Shown: positions 47,801 to 63,672, numbered from the stretch's first letter. The stretch: DNA of 64,000 nucleotides from Amia ocellicauda (GCF_036373705.1 NC_089863.1:1345001-1409000), one strand, 5' to 3'. A program made the numbers and translations. The notes: generated by a model from the letters alone, not told the origin.

Positions 47801-49910
47801 TGTGTCTCTGTGTCTCAGTGTTCTGTGTCTCTGTGTCTCAGTGTCTCAGTGCTCTGTGTCTCTGTGTCTCAGTGTCTCAGTGTTCTGTGTCTCAGTGTCT
47901 CAGTGTTCTGTGTCTCTATGTCTCTGTGTCTCAGTGTTCTGTGTCTCAGTGTCTCAGTGTTCTGTGTCTCTGTGTCTCTGTGTCTCAGTGTTCTGTGTCT
48001 CAGTGTTCTGTGTCTCTGTGTTCTGTGTCTCTGTGTCTCAGTGTTCTGTGTCTCTGTGTCTCTGTGTCTCTGTGTCTCAGTGTTCAGTGTCTCAGTGTTC
48101 TGTGTCTCTGTCTCAGTGCTCTGTGTCTCAGTGTCTCAGTGTTCTGTGTCTCTGTGTCTCTGTCTCAGTGTTCTGTGTCTCAGTGTCTCAGTGTTCTGTG
48201 TCTCTGTGTCTCTGTCTCAGTGCTCTGTGTCTCTGTGTCTCAGTGTCTCAGTGTTCTGTGTCTCAGTGTCTCAGTGTTCTGTGTCTCTGTGTCTCTGTCT
48301 CAGTGCTCTGTGTCTCAGTGTTCAGTGTCTCAGTGTTCTGTGTCTCTGTGTCTCTGTCTTAGTGTTCTGTGTCTCAGTGTCTCAGTGTTCTGTGTCTCTG
48401 TGTCTCAGTGTTCTGTGTCTGTGTGTTCTGTGTCTCAGTGCTCTGTGTCTCTGTGTCTCTGTCTCAGTGCTCTGTGTCTCAGTGTTCAGTGTCTCAGTGT
48501 TCTGTGTCTCTGTGTCTCTGTCTTAGTGTTCTGTGTCTCAGTGTCTCAGTGTTCTGTGTCTCTGTGTCTCAGTGTTCAGTGTCTCAGTGTTCTGTGTCTC
48601 TGTCTCAGTGCTCTGTGTCTCAGTGTTCAGTGTCTCAGTGTTCTGTGTTCTGTCTCAGTGTTCAGTGTCTCAGTGTTCTGTGTTCTGTCTCAGTGTTCAG
48701 TGTCTCAGTGTTCTGTGTCTCTGTGTCTCAGTGTTCTGTGTCTCTGTGTCTCAGTGTCTCAGTGCTCTGTGTCTCTGTGTCTCTGTGTCTCTGTGTCTCA
48801 GTGTTCTGTGTCTCTGTGTCTCAGTGTCTCAGTGTTCTGTGTCTCTATGTCTCTGTGTCTCAGTGTTCTGTGTTCTGTCTCAGTGTTCAGTGTCTCAGTG
48901 TTCTGTGTCTCTGTGTCTCAGTGTTCTGTGTCTCTGTGTCTCAGTGTCTCTGTGTCTCTGTGTCTCAGTGTCTCAGTGTTCTGTGTCTCTATGTCTCTGT
49001 GTCTCAGTGTTCTGTGTCTCAGTGTCTCAGTGTTCTGTGTCTCTGTGTCTCAGTGTCTCAGTGTTCTGTGTCTCAGTGTCTCAGTGTTCTGTGTCTCTAT
49101 GTCTCTGTGTCTCAGTGTTCTGTGTCTCAGTGTCTCAGTGTTCTGTGTCTCTGTGTCTCTGTGTCTCAGTGTTCTGTGTCTCAGTGTTCTGTGTCTCAGT
49201 GTCTCAGTGTTCTGTGTCTCTATGTCTCTGTGTCTCAGTGTTCAGTGTCTCAGTGCTCTGTGTCTCTGTGTCTCAGTGTTCTGTGTCTCAGTGTCTCAGT
49301 GTTCTGTGTCTCTGTGTCTCAGTGTCTCAGTGCTCTGTGTCTCTGTGTCTCAGTGTTCTGTGTCTCAGTGTCTCAGTGTTCTGTGTCTCAGTGTTCTGTG
49401 TCTCTGTGTCTCAGTGTCTCAGTGCTCTGTGTCTCTGTGTCTCAGTGTTCTGTGTCTCAGTGTCTCAGTGTCTCAGTGTTCTGTGTCTCTGTGTCTCAGT
49501 GTCTCTGTGTCTCAGTGTCTCAGTGTCTCAGTGCTCTGTGTCTCTGTGTCTCAGTGTTCTGTGTCTCAGTGTCTCAGTGTTCAGTGTCTCAGTGTTCTGT
49601 GTCTCTGTGTCTCAGTGTTCTGTGTCTCTGTGTCTCTGTGTCTCAGTGTCTCAGTGTTCTGTGTCTCTGTGTCTCAGTGCTCTGTGTCTCTGTGTCTCAG
49701 TGTCTCAGTGCTCTGTGTCTCTGTGTCTCAGTGTTCTGTGTCTCAGTGTCTCAGTGTTCTGTGTCTCTGTGTCTCAGTGTCTCTGTGTCTCAGTGTCTCA
49801 GTGTCTCAGTGCTCTGTGTCTCTGTGTCTCTGTGTCTCAGTGTCTCAGTGTTCTGTGCCTCAGTGTCTCAGTGTCTCAGTATTCTGTGTCTCAGCTTTCT
49901 GTCTCTTGTG
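44804..49910. repeat. 5.1-kb minisatellite of GTGTCTCAGTGTTCT / GTGTCTCTGTGTCTC units
   Basis: Units of 6-15 bases (GTGTCT, CAGTGTTCT, CAGTGCTCT, CAGTGTTCAGT) in changing order make one continuous array between gltpd2 and zp3. Rare variants CTTAGTG and CATAGTG mark larger duplications: 45087 and 45420 (333 bases apart), 45207 and 45540 (333), 45540 and 46256 (716). Plus-strand frames up to 867 codons ([11 protein letters not shown] type) are open only because the units lack stop codons. Confidence 0.97.
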
Positions 49911-50384
49911 TAAAAGTAAAGGAATCACACACACAGGTGACACAGTCAGTTGAGATAAAAGAGTAAATGCTCTCATCCTTATTGTTGTTTTTATTATTAT
50001 GGTAAATGTCACGTGATGATTATTATTTATCTATTGAATCATGTATTACTTGATATAAATGTATTTATAAATCTACTTGCATTTGTGTAAATTGATGCAA
50101 ATAAAGCACTTTGAGTTTCATTTTGCATTGGAGAGGCGGAGACAGGGATGTTACTATAACTGTTAAAAGCACACGACCTTTGTGTTCGGTGTCCACCGTG
50201 ACGCGGAGACCCGGGTGTGCGGTGAGAGTGCGACCTCTGGCGGAGACCGGCGGGCATCGCACCCAGGGGAGTCGGTCCAGCTGCAGCGGGACAGAGATCA
50301 CCCACAGAACCTGGACTTCATCATCATCATCATCACCAATTTTTATTGATATTGAGCTATTAAAACAGTACATTATAGTTACAA
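49911..50384. other. Spacer with short repeats
   Basis: AT-rich unique sequence, a LINE-like tail GCAAATAAAGCACTTTGAGT near 50097, a GC-rich patch and an (ATC)n run at 50319-50336. No gene recognised. Confidence 0.5.
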
Positions 50385-50550
50385 TCTGAACAAACTCCCC
50401 AGCGATGTGGCTGAAGAGACAATGTGGGAACATTCAAAAACAGACTGGATAGGATCCTTGATCACTTAGTTATTAATGGACACCAAACGAGCACGATGGG
50501 GCGAATGGGCTCCTCTTGACTGGACACTGTCTTATGTTCTTATGTTCTTA
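50385..50550 (+). mobile_element. CR1-type LINE 3' end
   Basis: Matches, in opposite orientation, the last 165 bases of the copy at 29575-30062: AACAAACTCCCCAGCGATGT, GAACATTCAAAAACAGACTG, GGATCCTTGATCACTTAGTT. It ends in TCTTATGTTCTTATGTTCTT, the short direct repeat typical of CR1 tails. Confidence 0.85.
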
Positions 50551-50624
50551 TTATTACGTCACTGTGCGTGATTTGGAATATGTGTGTAGCGCAAAAGCAG
50601 TGTGAGGAGTTAGTGGTTGTCGGA

Positions 50625-50660
50625 ATGGATTAATAATAATAATAATAATAATAATAATCT
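50625..50660. repeat. (TAA)n microsatellite
   Basis: AATAATAAT run just upstream of the zp3 promoter. Confidence 0.9.
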
Positions 50661-50794
50661 GCACGTGTGAGAGGAGCCTGCCTGGTCGCTTCACTACAAA
50701 AACACCGACACACAGAAACCAAAGAGCGAACGAGTAATTCAGCCTCGACCCCAATTAATTAATCAGCTAATTCTGCCGCACCCACCACGCCCAC

Positions 50795-50815
50795 GATGCA
50801 CACTATATAAACCCC
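50795..50815 (+). promoter_or_regulatory. TATA box of the zp3-like gene
   Basis: CACTATATAAACC at 50801-50813 sits about 125 bases before the start codon; transcription would begin near 50835. TATA promoters are common in egg-coat genes. No E-box CANNTG of FIGLA type was pinned down. Confidence 0.6.
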
Positions 50816-50929
50816 CTAAAACGGCACACTTTCGTCCTAATAAAACCGTGTTCCTGAGGATCCGAATCAAAGCTGTGAAACAAGTGACGCACACGCTTCA
50901 TTGCGAGACTCGGACCCGCTCATCAGCCC

Positions 50930-53370
50930 ATGCGCGCTCCCGGGCTCCCGCTGCTCGGGCTGGTGCTGTGCGCGTGCGCGGCCGGCGGTACCTGGCTCGG
51001 GGAGACGCGCCGAGGACCGAACCGAACCCGGGTGCCGCCGGGCAGCGTCAGGGCCCGCCCGAACCGGCCGGCCCCGCTCTCCCCAGCCGCCGCCCCTCGC
51101 CCCACGGTGCCGGCCCGGCCCGAGCTGACCGTGAGCTGCGGGGAGGCGGAGATCCGTGTCGAGCTGGACCCGGAGTACCTCGGCAAGAGAGTCCGGCTGC
51201 GGCCCGAGTCCGTGCGACTGGGCTCCTGCCCCGCGGCCACCGGAAACTCCGCCCCGGGCACAGCCATCGTCATCACGGCCAAAGTGCACGACTGCGGGGC
51301 TGTGTCTCGGGTGATTTATCATAGCTTGAGATTATTATACTGTGTCTCTCAGGACCAGGGCTGAGACCCTGCTGGACTGGACTGTGTCTCTCAGGACCAG
51401 GGCTGAGACCCTGCTGGACTGGACTGTGTCTCTGCAGGACCAGGGCTGGGACTGTGTCTCTCGGGACCAGGGCTGAGACCCTGCTGGACTGGACTGTGTC
51501 TCTCGGGACCAGGGCTGAGACCCTGCTGGACTGGACCGTCTCTGCAGGACCAGGGCCGAGACTGGACTATAAGTGAATTGGTGGCAAAAACTATGCAAAA
51601 TCTCATGATTGATAACACTGCTCTCTTGATTGATGCTCTGATTGGCTGCTCTCCCCGCAGGTGACGGCAGACGCGCTGATCTACTACAATGAGCTGCTCC
51701 TGTGGCCGCCCCCCGCTGGCGGCGGGGTCGAGCACATCCCAGTGTCCACCATCCCTATCGAGTGTCGGTACCGCCGGTGAGCAGAGCCTCTCCCTGGTGG
51801 CTGTAGCACGCTGCCATGTCAGTGCAGGGCGCTATTTGAAGCATGCGCTCGTTGTCTCCTCTCACAGGAAGAAGCGTGTGAGTGGGGGGGCAGTGGTGCC
51901 CACCTGGCGGCCGTTCACCTCCACCCGCTCTGCCCTCGGCCAGCTGGACTTCTCCCTCACCCTGCTGACTGGTAACTTGTCCCTCTGTGTCCCTCTGTGT
52001 GTCCACCGGAGGGCGACTCTGACCCTGTAACCTCCCTCTCCCTCCCCTTAGAGGGCTGGGGTCCCTCGAGCCTGTCCACTGTGTTCTTCCTGGGAGAGCA
52101 GCTCTGGCTCGAGGCGGCGGTCAGCGCCCCTGGACACACACCCTTGCGGCTGCTGGTGGACCGCTGCGTCGCCACCGTGACCCCCGACCCCGGCTCCAGC
52201 CCCCGCTACACCCTTGTGGACCACCGGGGGTCAGTCAGTGTGTCGGGATGTCAGTCAGTCCTGCAGCGCTTTCTTCCTGTTGCTCTGCCTTACTCTCCCC
52301 CTCCCCTTCTCTCCCCGTGTCCAGCTGTCTGGTGGACGGACGCCCCCCCGGCTCGTCATCGCTGTTCCGGCGGACACGCCCCGACGCCCTGCTCTTCACC
52401 GTCCAGGCCTTCCGCTTCCTCAGGGACGTGCGCGACCAGGTCAGCCCCCTCCCCGGCACCGAGGCTGGTGGGGTACCACACTGTGCTCTGCTGTGTGGTG
52501 TCCCCCTACTCTGTCCAGTGTCCCCTAACTCCCACCCCACGCTGTGCTGTCCTCTACTCCTACCTCAAGCTGTTGCATCTACTTGTCCCCTACTCCCTCC
52601 CCCCTGTATTCTCTCTCCTGCTGTATTGTGCATGTGACTGCGCTGTGTTGTAGAGTGTGAGTTAAGGGCATAGAACAAACGCGTCCAACTCGAGGAACTC
52701 CCCACACGGGAGAAAGAGGGGGAGGGCGCTGGCTATAGTCCCTCATCGTGTGCCCCCCCCCCCCATGGCAGCTGTACCTGACGTGTCATCTGAGAGCCAT
52801 CCCCGCCCACCGGCCACCAGACCCCCTGAACAAGGCCTGCCACTTCAGCCAGGACACGCAGAGGTCAGAGCAGAGCGGGGGGTGGCAGGGCAGTGGGTGC
52901 GTCTGAGCTCCGGTGTTGTGTAGCAGGGGGGCAGGGTGGACATGCGCCTCAGTGCTTGTTGTGTAGTGCGGGGGCAGGGCTGAGCTCTGCTTACTTCGGT
53001 GTGTTGACGGTGCCTTTGTGTTGTGTAGCTGGGTGGCGGTGGAGGGCGGGGCCAAGCTGTGCAGCTGCTGTGAGACGGGCGTGTGTTCGGGGGCCAGGCG
53101 GGCGGCGCACCTCCCCCCAGACGCAGGTAACCGCCCTGGGGCTGGGCAGGCGGGTCACCCCAGAGGTGGCGTTCGCGTCTCTCTCTCTCTCTCTCGCTCA
53201 CCCATTCCCTCTGCTCCCTCTCAGAGGGGGAGCATGCGGACCGGGCCCTGGGGCCCCTGGTGGTCTTGCCTCATTCCCGCCGGACCGCCTCCAGCTCGGG
53301 TAGGCACCCTGTGTCCCGAGGGGGCCTGGCCTGGACTCGCCGGCAAGACGACAGGCCCAGACGGCTGTGA
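50930..53370 (+). CDS. Zona pellucida (egg coat) glycoprotein, ZP3-like
   Basis: Secreted egg-envelope protein that polymerises through its ZP domain. Exons 50930-51310, 51661-51776, 51868-51971, 52052-52229, 52325-52439, 52772-52863, 53029-53126, 53225-53370; 1230 bases, 409 residues, in phase. Signal peptide [19 protein letters not shown]; a Pro/Arg-rich linker; ZP-N from [15 protein letters not shown] to HDCG; ZP-C with [56 protein letters not shown] and the CSCC cluster of ZP3 proteins. A basic stretch ([18 protein letters not shown]) could hold the cleavage site. No membrane anchor follows, so either it is lost, as in many fish egg-coat proteins, or a later exon is used: a GTAGGC donor at 53300 and an open stretch at 53530-53570 leave the C-terminus uncertain. 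Which fish zp3 subtype it is cannot be told. Confidence 0.9.
51345..51560. repeat. About 40-bp minisatellite in zp3 intron 1
   Basis: Units read CTGTGTCTCTCAGGACCAGG then GCTGAGACCCTGCTGGACTGGA, five to six copies, some with CTGCAGGACC or lacking the second half. A single copy in reverse orientation lies at 39697-39757. Confidence 0.9.
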
Positions 53371-53648
53371 GGCCGGTGAGGAGGGGGAGGGAGCCAGTAC
53401 AGGTTTCATTCTGACTCGTGAACAATGAACATTCCCATCTGCAGTTCCCCTCTGTGCCACTGGGGGGCGATCAGAGCTGCTCCAGCTGCCCGGTGGACTG
53501 GGACCACTGAACTCGCTCTCCCTCTCTCTTTGCAGGTCGTGCCACTGAGGGCCACGGCTTATGAGGGGCAGAGATGAATTCCTGGCAGTGCCAATAATAC
53601 CTTAATTGATTAATTGGCTCCAGTGGTGTTTAACTGCCCTGTGACCAC

Positions 53649-53654
53649 AATAAA
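53649..53654 (+). terminator. zp3 poly(A) signal
   Basis: AATAAA about 280 bases past the proposed stop, followed by GT-rich GTGACGTGTGGAGTGG. Confidence 0.65.
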
Positions 53655-53987
53655 GTGCTTGCAGTGACGTGTGGAGTGGTTTCATTGGGGTGAGGGATGT
53701 GCCAGCTGTGGGTGCCATGGCTGTGTCTCTGAACTTTATTGGCATGGCAGGTTTACACAAGCATTTCCATTTTATAAAATAAATGTATAGATAAATGATC
53801 ATAAAAAGATGCATGAATGATTGCTCATATGTAGTCATTAAAACCTGTTCAACCAGTGTGTATGATTAAGTGAATTTCAATACATAAAAGTAATATATAA
53901 TTATAAATAATGGTAATGATAAAAAAAAAAATCTCTCCCTTAGCCTGTCCACTCACTGACCATACCCTATCCCTCAGGCTGTCCACA

Positions 53988-57195
<3,208 letters not shown>

Positions 57196-57199
57196 CAGT

Positions 57200-60100
57200 G
57201 CAATGCAGAAACACACATCCAGTCATATATCAGACACACAGTAACACACATTCAGTCATATATCAGACACAGTGACACACATCCAGTCATATATCAGACA
57301 CACTGTAACACACATCCAGTCATATATCAGACACACAGTGACACACATCCAGTCATATATCAGACACACTGTAACACACATCCAGTCATATATCAGACAC
57401 ACTGTAACACACATCCAGTCATATATCAGACACACTAACACACATCCAGTCATATATCAGACACACAGTAACACACATCCAGTCATATATCAGACACACT
57501 AACACACATCCAGTCATATATCAGACACACAGTAACACACATCCAGTCATATATCAGACACACAGTGACACACATCCAGTCATATATCAGACACACTAAC
57601 ACACATCCAGTCATATATCAGACACACAGTAACACACATCCAGTCATATATCAGACACACAGTAACACACATCCAGTCATATATCAGACACACAGTGACA
57701 CACATCCAGTCATATATCAGACACACTGTAACACACATCCAGTCATATATCAGACACACTGTAACACACATCCAGTCATATATCAGACACACAGTGACAC
57801 ACATCCAGTCATATATCAGACACACTAACACACATCCAGTCATATATCAGACACACAGTGACACACATCCAGTCATATATCAGACACACTAACACACATC
57901 CAGTCATATATCAGACACACTAACACACATGCAGTCATATATCAGACACACAGTAACACACATCCAGTCATATATCAGACACACTGTAACACACATCCAG
58001 TCATATATCAGACACACAGTGACACACATCCAGTCATATATCAGACACACTAACACACATCCAGTCATATATCAGACACACTGTAACACACATCCAGTCA
58101 AATATCAGACACACAGTAACACACATCCAGTCATATATCAGACACACAGTGACACACATCCAGTCATATATCAGACACACTAACACACATCCAGTCATAT
58201 ATCAGACACACAGTAACACACATCCAGTCATATATCAGACACACAGTAACACACATCCAGTCATATATCAGACACACAGTGACACACATCCAGTCATATA
58301 TCAGACACACAGTGACACACATCCAGTCATATATCAGACACACTGTAACACACATCCAGTCATATATCAGACACACTGTAACACACATCCAGTCATATAT
58401 CAGACACACAGTGACACACATCCAGTCATATATCAGACACACTAACACACATCCAGTCATATATCAGACACACAGTAACACACATCCAGTCATATATCAG
58501 ACACACTGTAACACACATCCAGTCATATATCAGACACACAGTGACACACATCCAGTCATATATCAGACACACTAACACACATCCAGTCATATATCAGACA
58601 CACTAACACACATCCAGTCATATATCAGACACACAGTGACACACATCCAGTCATATATCAGACACACAGTAACACACATCCAGTCATATATCAGACACAC
58701 TGTAACACACATCCAGTCATATATCAGACACACAGTGACACACATCCAGTCATATATCAGACACACTAACACACATCCAGTCATATATCAGACACACAGT
58801 AACACACATCCAGTCATATATCAGACACACTGTAACACACATCCAGTCATATATCAGACACACAGTGACACACATTCATTCATATATCAGACACACTAAC
58901 ACACATCCAGTCATATATCAGATACACTGTAACACACATCCAGTCATATATCAGACACAGTAACACACATCCAGTCATATATCAGACACACTGTAACACA
59001 CATCCAGTCATATATCAGACACACAGTGACACACATCCAGTCATATATCAGACACACTGTAACACACATCCAGTCATATATCAGACACACTAACACACAT
59101 CCAGTCATATATCAGACACACAGTGACACACATCCAGTCATATATCAGACACACACTAACACACATCCAGTCATATATCAGACACACTAACACACATCCA
59201 GTCATATATCAGACACACAGTAACACACATCCAGTCATATATCAGACACACTGTAACACACATCCAGTCATATATCAGACACACAGTGACACACATCCAG
59301 TCATATATCAGACACACTGTAACACACATCCAGTCATATATCAGACACACAGTAACACACATCCAGTCATATATCAGACACACTGTAACACACACCCAGT
59401 CATATATCAGACACACAGTGACACACATTCATTCATATATCAGACACAGTAACACACATCCAGTCATATATCAGACACACAGTAACACACATCCAGTCAT
59501 ATATCAGACACACTGTAACACACATCCAGTCATATATCAGACACACAGTGACACACATTCATTCATATATCAGACACAGTAACACACATCCAGTCATATA
59601 TCAGATACACTGTAACACACATCCAGTCATATATCAGACACACAGTAACACACATCCAGTCATATATCAGACACACTAACACACATCCAGTCATATATCA
59701 GACACACAGTGACACACATCCAGTCATATATCAGACACACTGTAACACACATCCAGTCATATATCAGACACACAGTGACACACATCCAGTCATATATCAG
59801 ACACACAGTGACACACATCCAGTCAAATATCAGACACACAGTGACACACATCCAGTCATATATCAGACACACTAACACACATCCAGTCATATATCAGACA
59901 CACAGTAACACACATCCAGTCATATATCAGACACACAGTGACACACATCCAGTCAAATATCAGACACACAGTGACACACATCCAGTCATATATCAGACAC
60001 ACTGTAACACACATCCAGTCATATATCAGACACACAGTGACACACATCCAGTCATATATCAGACACACTGTAACACACATCCAGTCATATATCAGACACA

Positions 60101-61390
60101 CTGTAACACACATCCAGTCATATATCAGACACACAGTAACACACATCCAGTCATATATCAGACACACAGTAACACACATCCAGTCATATATCAGACACAC
60201 AGTAACACACATCCAGTCAAATATCAGACACACAGTAACACACATCCAGTCATATATCAGACACACTGTAACACACATCCAGTCATATATCAGACACACA
60301 GTGACACACATCCAGTCATATATCAGACACACAGTAACACACATCCAGTCAAATATCAGACACACAGTAACACACATCCAGTCATATATCAGACACACTG
60401 TAACACACATCCAGTCATATATCAGACACACAGTGACACACATCCAGTCAAATATCAGACACACAGTGACACACATCCAGTCATATATCAGACACACTGT
60501 AACACACATCCAGTCAAATATCAGACACACAGTAACACACATCCAGTCATATATCAGACACACTGTAACACACATCCAGTCATATATCAGACACACTGTA
60601 ACACACATCCAGTCATATATCAGACACACAGTAACACACATCCAGTCATATATCAGACACACTGTAACACACATCCTGTCATATATCAGACACACTGTAA
60701 CACACATCCAGTCATATATCAGACACACTGTAACACACATCCAGTCATATATCAGACACACAGTAACACACATCCAGTCATATATCAGACACACTGTAAC
60801 ACACATCCAGTCATATATCAGACACACAGTAACACACATCCAGTCATATATCAGACACACAGTAACACACATCCAGTCATATATCAGACACACAGTAACA
60901 CACATCCAGTCAAATATCAGACACACAGTAACACACATCCAGTCATATATCAGACACACTGTAACACACATCCAGTCATATATCAGACACACAGTGACAC
61001 ACATCCAGTCATATATCAGACACACAGTAACACACATCCAGTCAAATATCAGACACACAGTAACACACATCCAGTCATATATCAGACACACTGTAACACA
61101 CATCCAGTCATATATCAGACACACAGTGACACACATCCAGTCAAATATCAGACACACAGTGACACACATCCAGTCATATATCAGACACACTGTAACACAC
61201 ATCCAGTCAAATATCAGACACACAGTAACACACATCCAGTCATATATCAGACACACTGTAACACACATCCAGTCATATATCAGACACACTGTAACACACA
61301 TCCAGTCATATATCAGACACACAGTAACACACATCCAGTCATATATCAGACACACTGTAACACACATCCTGTCATATATCAGACACACTG
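57200..61390. repeat. 33-bp satellite, about 4.2 kb (roughly 128 units)
   Basis: Unit: ACACATCCAGTCATATATCA followed by GACACACAGTAAC, with GTGAC, CTGTAAC or a 3-5-base shorter CTAAC linker. Both strands stay open over long stretches (586, 510 and 485 codons) because 33 is divisible by three. Marked variants (TCAAATATC, CATCCTGTC, CATTCATTC) reveal a higher-order repeat at the right end. Confidence 0.98.
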
Positions 61391-61477
61391 CATGAACACA
61401 TGCAAAGTATCTTCAGACACTTTATATTCTAATACATATGTATTATCTCTCTATTACCCAGGCAGATAGTTGTCTAT

Positions 61478-61535
61478 TTTGTAAGTCGCCCTGGACAAGG
61501 GCATCTGCTAATAAATAAATAATAATAATATCTGT
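61478..61535 (+). mobile_element. V-SINE/LINE-type 3' tail
   Basis: GTAAGTCGCCCTGGACAAGG at 61481-61500, then GCATCTGCTAATAAATAAAT and (AAT)n. This is the characteristic tail of several fish SINE/LINE families; only the tail is recognisable. Confidence 0.7.
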
Positions 61536-61799
61536 CTATCTTGTGTCTATGTGTCTATCTATCAGTCAAATCAAATCAAAATCGTGTTCTTGGCATGGCT
61601 AGACCAATTCAAACGTGAGCCGCCTGGGAATCGATTGATTTGACTCATAAATAGTACGGCGGCTTCTAGCCATTCGCAGGTCAGACTGTGGCTTGGTCTC
61701 GCCCTAGGACACACCCCTCCGTGCTGCCGAGCATGGCCACAGAGGTCCAGCCAAGACTTCCACACCTATCGATTACATATTTCCATATCTATCTCGCCG

Positions 61800-62021
61800 G
61801 TTGACTAGGTCAGTGTGTGCGGCTGCCCCGGCGCGTCGGTGCGGTCAGTGTGGAGCCGCGGGGCGCCACCCTGCTGATGGCCCCGGGTCGTGAGGGTGTC
61901 ACTCGTGGAGTGGCCGTGGATGTGTCACGCCGCAGTCAGACGTGCTCCAGTGCCTGCTGTGGCCCCCGGGGGGAGATTCCCGGCAGTGCGCGTGCAGGAT
62001 GTCCTCTCTCTCTCCCCCCCA

Positions 62022-62054
<33 letters not shown>

Positions 62055-62711
62055 TTGTTGTTCCTCCGCTGGCCCGGGGTCCCCCGAGGGCAGTTCCTCT
62101 CCTCGAGGAAAGCCCCGCTTCCGCCCCTCTTGCTCCGGACACAGCTGATTGATATAGGGGCCCCAGTCCGCGCCGCGCCGCGCCACACGGGGGTCGGCTC
62201 TCTGCCCGCACCGCACCGCACCGCACCGCACGGCGAGCCTTCAAACGCAGAGCCGACGCGCCGGGTGAAACATTAACCTGGAGCGACTCGTCTGTCTGCG
62301 CAGAAATACCCCGTTATGCTTATTAACGAGCCAGTGCGCCTATTAATATCCACGCGTATCCGTGCGCCTTCTGCACGCACTGTCGGGGTGTTGCGTGGGG
62401 CGTGCTTTCCTCTGATTTACACTCGGGCTGCAGTTCCCGGGCGCGACACAGCAGACAAGTGAAAAAAAGCACAGAAGAAGAAGGAAGGAAAGAAGAAAGA
62501 GTGTGAAGGCAACTTTTTAAAGCAGCAGTGAGGGAGCCGCTGCAGCGCACGGGTGCAGCGGAGGGGCCGAGGCGCTGTTTCTCTGCCGCACAGGAGCGCA
62601 ATCCCCGCTGCGACCCGAGTCCCTCAGCATGAGCCCCGCGCCGCGGGAGGAGCAGTAGGCGCTGCTCTCTGCGGAGCCGCTCAGCCCGGCCTGCCTCCAT
62701 CGCTCGACCCC
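61800..62711 (+). promoter_or_regulatory. GC-rich promoter and 5'UTR of a plus-strand gene
   Basis: CpG-rich sequence with a pyrimidine run (62012-62055), CCGCGCCGCGCC and (CCGCA)n repeats (62175-62232), then an A/G-rich stretch at 62460-62500. It leads into a start codon with CCCC before ATGG at 62712. No TATA box seen near a fixed start. Confidence 0.5.
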
Positions 62712-62790
62712 ATGGGAAACAGCTGCGACTATGGACGAAACGACGACGAGACTCTAAAACAGCATGCGGATTGGGACATGGGGATAGCCA
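62712..62790 (+). CDS. First coding exon of an unrecognised MGNSC-start protein (partial)
   Basis: ATG at 62712 in good context begins MGNSCDYGRNDDETLKQHAD followed by WDMGIA and a strong donor, GTGAGTACAC, after 79 coding bases (phase 1). Gly2 with Ser4 and Cys5 is a textbook N-myristoylation signal with a palmitoylation cysteine, so the product should anchor to the inner face of a membrane. No later exon was found in the remaining 1.2 kb, so intron 1 runs past the window. I could not name the family. Confidence 0.5.
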
Positions 62791-62978
62791 GTGAGTACAC
62801 ACTAACCTGCGAGCCTGCTGACCGTACACTGGACACACTGTCTGTCCCGGGCTGTGCGCCGCCGGTGAGCTGTGAGTGTGAGTGTGTGTGTGTGTGTAGT
62901 GAGGTGCGGTGCGTAGTATCTCATTTTGTATTCGCAACCTAACCTGCTCCAGGTTATGGACAACTCCGTACTGTCTCT

Positions 62979-63015
<37 letters not shown>

Positions 63016-63514
63016 CCTCCTCTCACCTTTCGCATCTCTCCTCTGCTTTCCCCTTCCTCTCCTCTCCTCTCCTCACCTCTCCCCCACTCCCCTGTCTGGT
63101 GCCACCTCTCTTCTCTTCTCTGCTCTCCTGTCCAGTCCTCTCCTTCCTTCTCCCGTCCCTTGTCCCCTGTCTCCTCTCTTCCTCTCTAATAGGATGCTTA
63201 GTTTATATCAATATACAAGCCATTATGGTATATATATGGCTGTATGAGTGTCGTTCTTGTCATCCAGTGGCTTCTCTCCTCGGGTGTAGCGCTGTTTCTT
63301 CTCGATGTTGTTAAATATGCAATAATATCCACTGTGCACGTCAGAGTTTGACATCTGTCAATCTATGACGTCACACGAGAGGACAGGGATCTCGTGCGGA
63401 CCCCCCTCCCCCGGCGCGTGGGACCCCGGTGGTGGCACGAGACGGCTCCCCGGGCGGGACGCGCGGTTCACAGGGTTCGATGCGCTGTGCGGTGGAGGGG
63501 CTGTGCGGTCACTG

Positions 63515-63672
63515 GATGATGATGCTGGTGATGGTGATGCTGGTGATGCTGGAGATGATGGTGATGGTGATGGTGATGCTGGTGATGCTGGTGATGGTGG
63601 TGATGCTGGTGATGCTGGTGATGGTGGTGATGGTGGTGATGGTGATGGTGGTGGTGATGCTGGTGATGGTCA
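63515..63672. repeat. (GATGGT/GATGCT)n trinucleotide-based repeat
   Basis: GATGCTGGTGATGGTGATGC-type repeat open in several frames; the Asp/Gly and His-only open frames are artefacts. Confidence 0.93.

Noticed and set aside
45923-48526. 867-codon and similar long plus-strand open frames (Ser/Val/Cys/Leu/Gln repeats)
   Set aside because: They are pure minisatellite with no start context, composition bias of a gene or splice support; all three frames are open for the same reason.
53530-53575. An extra last zp3 exon
   Set aside because: An acceptor and short open stretch exist, but an in-frame stop at 53368 is simpler; kept only as an uncertainty in the zp3 entry.
57200-61390. CRISPR array
   Set aside because: Repeats are contiguous with no variable spacers, and the genome is a vertebrate.
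59709-61469. 586-codon plus-strand and 510-codon minus-strand open frames
   Set aside because: Direct result of a 33-bp satellite whose unit has no stop on either strand.
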